From Arthrobacter globiformis (lineage in GTDB: Bacteria; Actinomycetota; Actinomycetes; Actinomycetales; Micrococcaceae): 64,000 bases of DNA. Each line of letters opens with the position of its first letter. Position 1 is the first letter of the stretch. Of the stretch, positions 31,575-39,167 are shown one piece after another. The notes beneath the pieces were generated by a model. It saw nothing but the letters and a program-made list of their open reading frames with translations. It was not told where the DNA came from and ran no database searches. A program made the translations under genes and the position numbers. The DNA lies in NCBI RefSeq assembly GCF_030818015.1, contig NZ_JAUSZX010000001.1, positions 3,038,001 to 3,102,000 on the forward strand, in the 5' to 3' direction.

Positions 31575-33083
31575 TCACTTGCCCCGGACGATCTTCCGCA
31601 GCCGTTCAAGCCGGACGGCGATGTCCCGCTCCGCGCCGTTGGCGGTGGGCTCGTAGTAGTCGCGGCCCACGAGGTCGTCCGGCGGGTACTGCTGGGCGGC
31701 CACCGAGTGCGGGGCGTCATGGGCGTACTTGTAGCCCACGCCGTGGCCCAGCTGCTTGGACCCCGGATAGTGTGCGTCGCGCAGGTGCGAGGGGATCCCG
31801 TTGCCCAGGCCAGCCCGCACGTCCGCGATGGCTTTGTTGATCCCCATGTAGGCAGCGTTGGACTTTGGCGCCGTGGCCAGGTGGACCACTGCCTCGGCGA
31901 GCACTATGCGGCCCTCGGGCATTCCGATGAGCTGCACGGCCTGCGCCGCGGCCACGGCCGTCTGCAGCGCCGTCGGATCCGCCATGCCCACGTCCTCCGC
32001 GGCCGAAATCACGATGCGCCGGGCCACGAAGCGCGGGTCCTCCCCGGCCTCCAGCATCCGCGCGAGGTAGTGCAGCGCAGCGTCAACGTCGGACCCGCGG
32101 ATGGACTTGATGAACGCGCTGGCCACGTCGTAGTGCTGGTCCCCGGCACGGTCGTAGCGGACGGCCGCGGCGTCCAGGGCGCGCTCTGTGTGCCGCAGCT
32201 CCACGGTGACCGGTTCAACGGTGGTCTGCTGCCCTCCGCCGATACCAGCTGTGCCGTCTGCATCGGTGCCACCGTCCCCCGCACCTGCACTTCCGACGTC
32301 GTCCGCGTCGCCGAATGCAACGCCGGCAGCGGCATCCAGCGCGGTCAGCGCACGGCGGGCGTCGCCGCCGGAAAGCCGCACGAGGTGCTCCAGGGCCTCG
32401 TCGCTGAGCCGGACGTTGCCGTTCAGCCCGCGGGGATCCTCAACGGCCCGCACCAGCAGGCCCTCGATGTCCGCATCGGTGAGCGGCTTGAGCGTCAGCA
32501 GCAGGGAGCGGGACAGCAGCGGCGACACCACCGAAAACGAAGGATTTTCCGTGGTTGCCGCCACCAGGACAACCCAGCCCTTTTCAACGCCGGGCAGCAG
32601 CGCATCCTGCTGTGCCTTATTGAAGCGGTGAATCTCGTCGAGGAACAGGACGGTGGTGGTCTTGTACAGGTCACGGGCTGTCAGGGCGTCGTCCATGACG
32701 CGGCGGACATCCTTGACCCCGGAGGTAATGGCTGAGAGCTCCACGAACTTGCGCCCCGGCCCGCGTGCGATCACGTGGGCCAGCGTGGTTTTCCCGGTGC
32801 CCGGCGGCCCCCAGAGGATCAGCGAGCTGGGGCCGGCCGGGCCGGCGGCGTCGGCACCTGCAGCCAGCTGCCGCAGCGGGGAACCTTGGCCCAGCAGGTG
32901 CTGCTGGCCCACCACCTCGTCCAGCGTTCGGGGGCGCATCCGGACGGCCAGCGGGCTGCGCGGCGGGGTGGAGCGGGACTGTGCTGAACGGGACTGGCCG
33001 GACCGGGACTGGGCCGAATCGGCAGCGTCGTCGTTGTCGCCGTCGTCGCTGTCCTGGGCCGCCGAACCAAAGAGATCATCCAC
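31575..33083 (-). CDS. rarA: Replication-associated recombination protein A (RarA/MgsA AAA+ ATPase)
   Basis: AAA+ ATPase of the clamp-loader family that acts at stalled forks. 502 residues. The N-terminal 45 residues are a low-complexity linker of Ser/Gln/Arg repeats; Walker A is [15 protein letters not shown] near residue 92, Walker B is [20 protein letters not shown] near residue 147, and an arginine-finger segment SRSLLLTL follows. Residues 263-288 carry an inserted Gly/Asp/Ala-rich loop with low complexity. The C-terminal tetramerisation domain includes [14 protein letters not shown] and ends with [13 protein letters not shown]. It lies upstream of rpsD with a 170-base gap. Confidence 0.94.
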   Translation of the reverse strand: MDDLFGSAAQDSDDGDNDDAADSAQSRSGQSRSAQSRSTPPRSPLAVRMRPRTLDEVVGQQHLLGQGSPLRQLAAGADAAGPAGPSSLILWGPPGTGKTTLAHVIARGPGRKFVELSAITSGVKDVRRVMDDALTARDLYKTTTVLFLDEIHRFNKAQQDALLPGVEKGWVVLVAATTENPSFSVVSPLLSRSLLLTLKPLTDADIEGLLVRAVEDPRGLNGNVRLSDEALEHLVRLSGGDARRALTALDAAAGVAFGDADDVGSAGAGDGGTDADGTAGIGGGQQTTVEPVTVELRHTERALDAAAVRYDRAGDQHYDVASAFIKSIRGSDVDAALHYLARMLEAGEDPRFVARRIVISAAEDVGMADPTALQTAVAAAQAVQLIGMPEGRIVLAEAVVHLATAPKSNAAYMGINKAIADVRAGLGNGIPSHLRDAHYPGSKQLGHGVGYKYAHDAPHSVAAQQYPPDDLVGRDYYEPTANGAERDIAVRLERLRKIVRGK

Positions 33084-33144
33084 ATAGATAGGCTACTTCT
33101 AGATGCAGCAGGAAAAATCCGGCCACGAAAGCAGGGAATCGGCG

Positions 33145-33819
33145 ATGCCAGGCAGCCGTCCGACGCAGGGACGTGCGGCGTCCACCAGGACCGCGTTCAT
33201 CCCCGGCCCGCGGCTGGCCGGCTGGGTGGAACGGTTTGCCGCCAGCCACGGTGACCTTGAATATGAGGACCACGACGACGGCGTACGGCTGGCTGCCGCG
33301 GACGGCGCCACCGCCCTGCTGGTGGCGCCATGGCCCGACGACGGCCGGCCGGGGCGGGGATCCGGCCTCGTGGAACGGCTGGCTTCGCTGGCTTCCCAGC
33401 CGCGCACGGTCGGCCTGGTCCTGGTCCGCCGCGGAGGATACGGTGTGGCCGTCGCCAGCGAGGGAATCATCCTCGCCGCCAAGACCGGTTCGAAGTATGT
33501 GCAGCCCCGCACCGCCGCCGGCGGCCAGTCGCAGCAGCGGTTCGCCCGGCGCCGCGCCAACCAGGCGGACGCGATGGTGGAGGCGGTTGCGGAGCAGGCG
33601 CGGCTGGTTTTTGGTGGCCAGGCCTTCGAGTACATCCTCCCGGGCGGTGACCGCGGCCTGGCCGACGAAGTCCTGGCACTGCCCGCCCTGAAGCCCTGGG
33701 CAGGCCTGCCGCGCCTGGCCTACCTCGATGTTCCCGATCCCCGTACGGCTGTCCTGAAGAAAGCCGCGGCGGACGCCTGCGCGGTGCGGGTGACCGTGAC
33801 GGACCCGCCCCGGCGGTGA
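33145..33819 (+). CDS. acVLRF1-type peptidyl-tRNA hydrolase/release factor
   Basis: 224-residue protein of the actinobacterial Vms1-like release-factor family (acVLRF1), which has an eRF1 domain-2-like fold. Homologues in eukaryotes (Vms1/ANKZF1) cut peptidyl-tRNA on stalled 60S subunits. The diagnostic block has KTGSKYVQPRTAAGGQSQQR at about residues 116-135, then FARRRANQAD; the GGQ-like loop would carry the catalytic glutamine. The frame is open to ATG 33103, but I prefer ATG 33145, which has AGGGA eight bases upstream. It is divergent from rarA with only 61 bases between. The assigned role is ribosome rescue by inference. Confidence 0.75.
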   Translation: MPGSRPTQGRAASTRTAFIPGPRLAGWVERFAASHGDLEYEDHDDGVRLAAADGATALLVAPWPDDGRPGRGSGLVERLASLASQPRTVGLVLVRRGGYGVAVASEGIILAAKTGSKYVQPRTAAGGQSQQRFARRRANQADAMVEAVAEQARLVFGGQAFEYILPGGDRGLADEVLALPALKPWAGLPRLAYLDVPDPRTAVLKKAAADACAVRVTVTDPPRR

Positions 33820-33843
33820 CCGCCAACCGCACCCGCGCCGTTT

Positions 33844-34040
33844 CTACTCCTCGGGCGCCAGCGTCACGGTGACCCCGTTGAGGTCCCGGCTGAAGCCCAC
33901 CTGGCAGGAGAGCCGCGAGCCGCATTCCCGGTAACCCTCGGCCTCCACCAGCAGCTCGAGTTCGTCGTCGCTGCGTTCCTCCAAGGTGTCGAAGACCTCC
34001 TGCTCCAGGAACACGTGGCCGGAGTGGTTGGAGTTGCCGG
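33844..34040 (-). pseudogene. Remnant of a [2Fe-2S] ferredoxin gene
   Basis: About 63 codons match the C-terminal half of an adrenodoxin-type ferredoxin: GHVFLEQEVFDTL, an acidic DDELELLVEAEGY helix and the SRLSCQV segment with the last cluster cysteine. The N-terminal half is missing and the Cys-x5-Cys-x2-Cys cluster loop is replaced by AISGNSNHSGH, so no [2Fe-2S] cluster could be held. The frame runs in from the end of the reductase remnant, so an internal deletion joined the two. Remnant of a three-component P450 system. Confidence 0.7.
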
Positions 34041-34349
34041 AGATGGCTTCGGCGAGGGGGATGCCGGGGTCCGCGGCCAGCACCGGGTCTATCCGGGGTC
34101 CCTGCGCGATCAGCCGCTTGGCCGTGCGGAAGTCGGCCAGGTTGGCTACGGTGTCGACGGCGGCAGTTCGTTCTCCGCGTCGATGAGCAGAATGCCGCCT
34201 TCCCAGCCGCGGGTGCGGAGCCCTGCGGCGACAGCGACGCCGGAGTGTCCCGAACCGACGATGACCACTTTCTGGGTCAGCACCGGGTCCTGGGTCAAGA
34301 CCGGGTCCTGGATCAGTACCGGTGCAGCGGTGCCTGTCCCGCTACGCAT
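34041..34349 (-). pseudogene. Remnant of a ferredoxin reductase gene (large internal deletion)
   Basis: The ATG at 34349 overlaps the P450-remnant stop (ATGCGTAG). About 65 codons encode a repetitive leader (QDPVLTQ repeated twice) and then the FAD-binding VVIVGSGHSGVAVAAGL with LLIDAENELP. After this the frame ends in a stop near 34158. Sequence of the reductase C-terminus (VDTVANLADFRTAKRLI, then DPGIPLAEAI) continues in a different frame, so roughly 300 residues including the NADH domain are deleted. The family is the rhodocoxin/putidaredoxin reductase group. It cannot encode a working reductase. Confidence 0.7.
34272..34323. repeat. 18-bp imperfect tandem repeat
   Basis: The unit GGGTCCTGGGTCAAGACC-like recurs nearly three times, encoding QDPVLTQ on the minus strand at the start of the reductase remnant. 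Copies differ at a few bases. Probably a slippage product in decaying DNA. Confidence 0.6.
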
Positions 34350-34580
34350 TGGTCTCCTCCAGCATCACGTAGAGGTGCTCCGGGCCCGAGTTTGTCAGGT
34401 TGTTGCCGCGCACGTATTCGATGGGCTTGTCCGGATCCAGGGTTAGCGATGCGAATGTTCGGCCAGGAGCTTCACCGTGACCAGGACCTCAAGCCTGGCG
34501 AGGGGCGCGCCGAGGCAGCTGTGGACCCCGTGCCCGAAGCCCAGGTGGCCGTCGGTGTTGCTGAGCGAGTGTGCCACAGG
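34347..34580 (-). pseudogene. Cytochrome P450 C-terminal fragment with frameshift
   Basis: Only the last 75 or so codons of a bacterial P450 remain. The heme-binding motif LGFGHGVHSCLGAPLARLE, including the Cys thiolate ligand, is intact near 34500-34540. A single missing base near 34455 throws the frame into a stop; the next frame continues with SLTLDPDKPIEYVRGNN and NSGPEHLYVMLEETNA to the natural stop. All upstream domains (I-helix, ExxR) are absent. The product would be non-functional. Confidence 0.75.
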
Positions 34581-34955
34581 ATGAGTTCCTGAGCTGACCC
34601 GTCCCCGCTGGCCTGCCTGATCCTAGCCGACGATTCGCGAAGGGACCGGTGGGTTTTGGCGCACGGGGGAAGTCCAGTTGAACTCCACCCCAACCTGACG
34701 CCAGAAGCCCGACAGGTTGACGGAAGGCCGTTACGGCGTTAGAAAATCAGCCGAAGTGGGAAACGCGCGAAGGTGTACGTGCTGTGGGCGATCTGCCCCA
34801 TGAAGTACCCGCGATATCCGAATGGCGAACGGGAACCTGCGCGGTGACGAGAACCGTGATGCCCTGATCGTTCCGGTTGTTCTACACTCGACATACCGGG
34901 CGAACCCCCATCTTGCCCGAAGTAGCACCGCCCCCACGAAGGGAGGCACGGCCCC
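34581..34955. other. Gene-poor stretch between the P450 remnant and the metallophosphoesterase gene
   Basis: I see no convincing gene here; short open frames lack ribosome-binding sites and family motifs. It contains an inverted repeat CAACCTG/CAGGTTG at about 34691-34718 and the 15-base sequence at 34686-34700 that recurs at 45531-45545. The promoter of the downstream gene must lie in its right half; a possible one could not be pinned down. Confidence 0.5.
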
Positions 34956-35999
34956 ATGCGCCGCAATCGTGTTATCGCTGGAACGTCCGCTTTCCTCTTA
35001 GTCGTCACTGGGCTTTTGGCCCTCAGTAGCGGCGGTGGGAACACCGCCAATGGGGTGCCGCAACCAACTACGACTCTCGCTGCGCCACCCCCACCGTCAC
35101 CCAAGGCCGCTTCACCTGGGCGTGCGGTGAGGATCGCTGCTGTCGGTGACATGAACGGCCCGAGGACGTACGCACCGAATAGCCGGTCCGGGCGGAACGG
35201 TGCGGCGATCACCAGGCTTGTGCAGAAGAACGAGATTGACGCGTTCCTGGGGCTCGGGGACTTCCAGTATGACACCGCGTACTGCGCTGACTATGTGAAG
35301 TACTGGACGCGGCTGTGGGGTGGCACGAAACCCAAGTTGTACTGGGTGTCCGCACCCAACCATGACTGGAAGCCCGGACGGAACGAAGACCTCGACAACT
35401 TCATGAACGGCCAATGCCCGGGGTCTAAGGCGAAGGCTGCGATCAACCAGCAGCGTGGGTTCATCGAAAACGGGAAGCCGTACTCGAAGGACTTCGGGAA
35501 CTGGCACTTCGCGTTCCTGTCCTCCGCGCACTGGCGGTACAACCCTACGCAGGCTCGGGCATTGACGGCGTGGCTGGACAAGGACCTCGCTGCTGCTCAG
35601 GCGGCGGGTAAACACCTGGCGGTCGTGCACCATGAACCGTACTTCACGTCGAATACGAAGGAACATAAGCGGGCCCGTGACCACAAGCCGTGGATCGACG
35701 TGATGTGGAAGCACCGGGTCCGGCTGACCCTGTCAGGGTCACAACACAACTACGAACGCTCATGTCCGGTGAACAATGAGGACCGGTGCGTCAGTGACGG
35801 GATGACAGCGTTCCAGGTTTCCACTGGAGGCATTGGTCTCCGCCCCTTCACCAGCAGTCCTTCGTACATCGTGAAGCGGTTCAGCAACACCCACGGGTTC
35901 CTTCGGATGACACTCCGGGATGACGGGTCTTTCACCTGGAAGTTCGTTCCGACGACGGGGTCGGGCACGGACGCAGGTACGCGTGCAGCACGGAAATAG
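34956..35999 (+). CDS. Secreted calcineurin-like metallophosphoesterase
   Basis: 347 residues with an N-terminal signal or anchor helix (residues 8-24, AGTSAFLLVVTGLLALS), a Pro/Thr-rich linker (35-52) and a metallophosphoesterase domain. Metal-binding motifs appear in order: AVGDMN near residue 62, GLGDFQYD near 95, APNHDW near 128 (GNHD in most members), VVHHEPY near 223 and SGSQHNYER near 263, close to the GHxHxYER of purple-acid-phosphatase-like enzymes. All ligand types are present, so it is probably active outside the cytoplasm on a phosphomonoester or diester. GGGAGG nine bases before ATG 34956 supports the start. Neighbours give no pathway. Confidence 0.8.
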   Translation: MRRNRVIAGTSAFLLVVTGLLALSSGGGNTANGVPQPTTTLAAPPPPSPKAASPGRAVRIAAVGDMNGPRTYAPNSRSGRNGAAITRLVQKNEIDAFLGLGDFQYDTAYCADYVKYWTRLWGGTKPKLYWVSAPNHDWKPGRNEDLDNFMNGQCPGSKAKAAINQQRGFIENGKPYSKDFGNWHFAFLSSAHWRYNPTQARALTAWLDKDLAAAQAAGKHLAVVHHEPYFTSNTKEHKRARDHKPWIDVMWKHRVRLTLSGSQHNYERSCPVNNEDRCVSDGMTAFQVSTGGIGLRPFTSSPSYIVKRFSNTHGFLRMTLRDDGSFTWKFVPTTGSGTDAGTRAARK

Positions 36000-36478
36000 A
36001 AGCCACCGCCAAGCCACTGAGATACGCAGAGCACTAATTGACGAAGCAGATCTTTTGTCAAATGCCGATCGACGGCGAAGTCGAAAACGAGAATACCTGC
36101 TGGGTCCAAAAACGAGCGGATGAATCTCTTGAACCGATGATGCGCAGGGTCGTAGAAGGAAGGATTCCTAATTAGCGGCTCCCCTAGGTAGTAGTTCCTG
36201 TCTCCCTCCGACCGGAAGATGACGATGAAGGCCCACTCCAGGCCGTGGTGTAGGCCTTCCGGGCTGTTCTGCGAGCCGGACTCGATGCTGACGATGTACC
36301 GCTTACCTTGCCTGCGAGATTCCGCCAGGGCATGGAAGTGGTCTGCGATTTCTTGGCGCTGCGTCGGTGTCGTTATTTCTTGGTACTGGAAGAGAACGAT
36401 GTGTCTAAGCAGTCCGGGGCGATATTCGGGCGCTGTGAGGATCGATTCGTTCAATGCCTGTGGGCCGGATGTGATCAT
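35750..36478 (-). CDS. Dabb-domain protein with an antisense-overlapping C-terminal extension
   Basis: The first 137 codons encode a stress-responsive A/B-barrel (Dabb) domain: LLRHIVLFQYQE near residue 23, IVSIESGSQNS near 62, HHGLEWAFIVIFRSEGDRNYY near 77-97 and DPAGILVFDFAV near 125-136, where the domain normally ends. The frame then continues for about 105 codons and runs antisense into the 3' end of the metallophosphoesterase gene, so either the native stop was lost by a frameshift near 36055 or the tail is real. GGAG six bases upstream supports ATG 36478. The domain is usually a small dimeric enzyme or binding protein; the function here is unknown. Base use looks more A/T-rich than the surroundings near 36010-36180. 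Confidence 0.6.
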   Translation of the reverse strand: MITSGPQALNESILTAPEYRPGLLRHIVLFQYQEITTPTQRQEIADHFHALAESRRQGKRYIVSIESGSQNSPEGLHHGLEWAFIVIFRSEGDRNYYLGEPLIRNPSFYDPAHHRFKRFIRSFLDPAGILVFDFAVDRHLTKDLLRQLVLCVSQWLGGGFYFRAARVPASVPDPVVGTNFQVKDPSSRSVIRRNPWVLLNRFTMYEGLLVKGRRPMPPVETWNAVIPSLTHRSSLFTGHERS

Positions 36479-36499
36479 GCCCTACTCCGTTTGTGAGCG

Positions 36500-36531
36500 C
36501 CCGTTTCCAGCAGGATCATCCGGGAAACGGG
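36500..36531 (-). terminator. Candidate terminator of the sugar operon
   Basis: Perfect 9-bp inverted repeat CCCGTTTCC/GGAAACGGG with a 14-base loop, 37 bases past the short-chain dehydrogenase stop. There is no strong T-run on the minus strand, so it may be a weak or Rho-assisted terminator. Confidence 0.5.
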
Positions 36532-36567
36532 TATTTTCCATCGGTATGTCTAACGGTGCTGTTGCTG

Positions 36568-37323
36568 TCATAGTGCTGTCAGGCCGCCGTCGACCGTGAA
36601 CAGGCCTCCTGTCGCGTAGGCGGATTCGTCGCTGGCGAGGTAGACCATGATGCCTTCGACGTCTGCGGCGGTGCCGGCCCGCCCAAGCATGGTGGAATCC
36701 ACGAGGCCGGCGCGGCTGGTGGGGTCGTCTGCGATGGTCTGCACCAGCGGGGTCTCGGTATATCCGGGAACGACCGTGTTCACGCGGATGCCGTCCTTGG
36801 CATAGTCAGCCGCGACGACGCGTGCCAGCCCGTGCACGCCCGCTTTGGAGCTGGAGTAGGCGGTGAAGGTCTGCCCGCAGGCGGTCACCGCGGTGGGGCT
36901 GCCGGTGCAGATGATGGATCCGCCCCTCCCCTGCAGCGCCCGCACCGCATGCTTGAGCGTAAGGAATGCCCCGCGGTGGTTGACCGCCACGGTCTTTTCC
37001 CACACGTCCAGGGAAAGGTCGCCCACCTTGGCGTCCTGTCCGAAGAGCTGGACCCCGGCATTGGCCACCACGATATCCAGCGGTCCGCCGGCCGCAATGG
37101 AGGCGTAGGCGGCTTCGACGCTGGGTTCCTCGGAAATGTCCACCGGCAGGGCCGTCGCTAGGTCGCTGCCGGTGGCCGCGGCGGCCTTTTCGGCGGCTTC
37201 GGCGTTGATGTCGGCGAAGTACACGCGGGCGCCCTCGGCCGTGAACCGCTGTGCCACGGCCAGCCCTATTCCGGATCCGGCGCCGGTGACAAGGGCGGTC
37301 TTTCCTGCAAGCCTATTGGACAT
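36568..37323 (-). CDS. Short-chain dehydrogenase/reductase
   Basis: Classical SDR, 251 residues from ATG 37323, chosen because GAGGA lies about six bases upstream; the frame is open for ten more codons. The cofactor motif is VTGAGSGIG at residues 11-19, the NAG(V) strand motif near residue 85, the catalytic Ser in CTGSP near residue 136 and the YxxxK pair in YSSSKAG near residue 150. A small acidic residue pattern after the second strand (ADINAE) favours NAD. It is the last gene of the sugar locus, 26 bases after the lactonase-like gene. By context it may oxidise the liberated sugar to a lactone. Confidence 0.9.
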   Translation of the reverse strand: MSNRLAGKTALVTGAGSGIGLAVAQRFTAEGARVYFADINAEAAEKAAAATGSDLATALPVDISEEPSVEAAYASIAAGGPLDIVVANAGVQLFGQDAKVGDLSLDVWEKTVAVNHRGAFLTLKHAVRALQGRGGSIICTGSPTAVTACGQTFTAYSSSKAGVHGLARVVAADYAKDGIRVNTVVPGYTETPLVQTIADDPTSRAGLVDSTMLGRAGTAADVEGIMVYLASDESAYATGGLFTVDGGLTAL

Positions 37324-37349
37324 CTTGTTCCTCATTTCGTGGTGATGAT

Positions 37350-39098
37350 TCAACTGAACCGCCGGGCCGTGTGCGACCAGGCGGGAATGTCGAGGGTGTG
37401 CGTGCCGCCGTATTCAAGTCGGACGGCCACGGAGCGCGGTGCTGCTGTGAGGTTTGCGGCGAAGAGCAGGACGCCGGAGTCTGCCGAGACCGGGTAAAGC
37501 ACCAGCCCGGGGACACTGTGCGGCACTTCCAGCACGTAGGCGTCGCGCAGGGCGGCCAGTTTTTCGAAAAGCCGGAAGGCCGGCGTCGGGGTCTCGTCTT
37601 CGGTGATCAGGCCCCTGGGTCCGCTGGCCTCGAAATAGCTGACGGAGTCGACGCCGGGCAGGGTCAGGGCATTGATGCTGCCCAGCAGCCAGGCGGCGGT
37701 GAAGTCTTCTGCCTGCAGCGGGTCGGTCGTCATCTGTTTGATGGTCCCGGCGTCGTAGGCCCCGTCGGTGGCGACGGCGTTGAACCGGGCCTTGAGCGTC
37801 ACGGGACCGACATGCAGTGCTTTTCCGGATCCGATTCGGAGGGCGTTCAGCGCCGTTAGCCGTTGGATCGGGAGGCTCTCGACGATGTGGGGTACTTCGG
37901 TCGCGTGCATCTGGGGCGTGATGCTGTAGGTGATGGCACCGGCGTCGCCGGGAAGGACGTCCTGCCGGCGGTTGAGCTCGGTGAAGTGTGAGCGGGCGCC
38001 AGCGAGCAGTGTGCCGGTGAAGCCACGCCGCACCGCTTCGGCATGCAGTTCCTCCCACAACGCAGGCTCGGTGACGTGGCTGTCTGAGCTGAATGCCCCG
38101 AGCCTGGCCACGTTCCCAAGGGGAAGCAGGTCCAACACGGGCGCGACGTCGCCAGCACTGGCCGCGATGATCCGGGCGTCAAGCGGAACGCCCAGCTCTG
38201 TGGCCTGCTGCACCGCGTTCCGGAGGATCCCCGCGGCTGTGGCGTTGTCACCACCAGCCAACTCGACGATCAGCGCGTCCAGGCCTGGCACCGGGCCGAG
38301 CCTGACCGCCGGCTGTGACGATGAGGTTCCCAGCGCGGGCACCCGGCCCCGGACCTGTCGCCGCACCGTCAGCACGTCGTCTGCAGGTTCCGGGGAAGGA
38401 GCTTCTGCCGGGGCAGCTGCCGGCTCTGCGGTGAGGCGGATACGCTGCTGCACCTGGTCCCCGGCGTGCACGCTGACCGGGAAGGGACGGGACAGCGGCG
38501 TGCTGTAGGTCTTGAACGAGGCGTCGGTCCAGTTGCGCTGGTCTTCGGTTTCAAAGACGTCGCCGCTGAACTCCAGCGCGAAGGCGGTGCCGTCGCGGTC
38601 CCAGGCCATGGCCGCGATGTCCACAAAGGGCTGGTGCGGGCTGATGTCGGTCGGAAAGGCAGACTCGGTGCGGGTCTGGTCGGGAGCGGAAATGGTGACG
38701 TTCCGTCCGGCGTCGTCGGGCCTGTGCAGGACCACCAGGCCGATCCGGTTGCTGCGGAATTCGCTGGGCGAGGTGCCGTCGAAGGCGACCATGAGCTCAT
38801 TGCCCGAAATGATGACCTCAAGGTCGGCAGCGTATTCGGCGCCGAAGCCGGTGAAGCTGACGGCGAGCCGTAAAGTAAAGCCGTCCGCGCCGTCGTCGTC
38901 GCCGGTCACGGATTGGACCGCCGGAATCAGGGTCCGCCAGTCGTGGTCCCGGACCACAGGCCGGATGGCCCGGAGCACGGGGTGGCCGCGGTATTCGATG
39001 TCGGCAAGTTCGTCCCCGCGCAACTGCAGGCGCCACGGGCCGCTTTCAATCGTGCGGGCCGGTGCAGGGAACCGGGATGTGTTCTCGGCGAGGATCAC
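37350..39098 (-). CDS. D-apionate lactonase-like protein
   Basis: 582-residue cytosolic protein of three parts: a beta-rich N-terminal region (1-200, GPWRLQLRGDELADIEYRGH then VVRDHDW), a TIM-barrel-like middle (about 260-500) and a beta-sandwich-like C-terminus. The middle contains the block FTELNRRQDVLP, ITPQMHATEVPHI, DPLQAEDFTAAWLLGS, which recalls the D-apionate lactonase ApnL family, as I remember it. The identification is from motif memory only. The start is GTG at 39098 without a clear ribosome-binding site. It lies between the glycosidase and SDR genes, which suits a sugar-lactone hydrolase. It could be another sugar-acting enzyme of the same fold. Confidence 0.45.
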   Translation of the reverse strand: MILAENTSRFPAPARTIESGPWRLQLRGDELADIEYRGHPVLRAIRPVVRDHDWRTLIPAVQSVTGDDDGADGFTLRLAVSFTGFGAEYAADLEVIISGNELMVAFDGTSPSEFRSNRIGLVVLHRPDDAGRNVTISAPDQTRTESAFPTDISPHQPFVDIAAMAWDRDGTAFALEFSGDVFETEDQRNWTDASFKTYSTPLSRPFPVSVHAGDQVQQRIRLTAEPAAAPAEAPSPEPADDVLTVRRQVRGRVPALGTSSSQPAVRLGPVPGLDALIVELAGGDNATAAGILRNAVQQATELGVPLDARIIAASAGDVAPVLDLLPLGNVARLGAFSSDSHVTEPALWEELHAEAVRRGFTGTLLAGARSHFTELNRRQDVLPGDAGAITYSITPQMHATEVPHIVESLPIQRLTALNALRIGSGKALHVGPVTLKARFNAVATDGAYDAGTIKQMTTDPLQAEDFTAAWLLGSINALTLPGVDSVSYFEASGPRGLITEDETPTPAFRLFEKLAALRDAYVLEVPHSVPGLVLYPVSADSGVLLFAANLTAAPRSVAVRLEYGGTHTLDIPAWSHTARRFS

Positions 39099-39124
39099 GT
39101 CTGTGCTTTCGGTCGCGATGGTCA

Positions 39125-39154
39125 GGCCGGGGACAGGTGAACCTGTCCCCGGCC
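39125..39154. other. Intergenic 13-bp perfect hairpin inside the sugar operon
   Basis: GGCCGGGGACAGG, loop TGAA, CCTGTCCCCGGCC is a perfect 13-bp stem with a four-base loop. It fills most of the 69-base gap between the glycosidase stop and the lactonase-like start and has no T-run. It might lower downstream expression or stabilise the upstream mRNA. Confidence 0.7.
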
Positions 39155-39167
39155 GGATATGGAATGG

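Noticed and set aside
34739..35275. A 178-codon minus-strand frame overlapping the metallophosphoesterase start
   Set aside because: No motif, no ribosome-binding site, and it covers the signal-peptide region of a well-supported gene.
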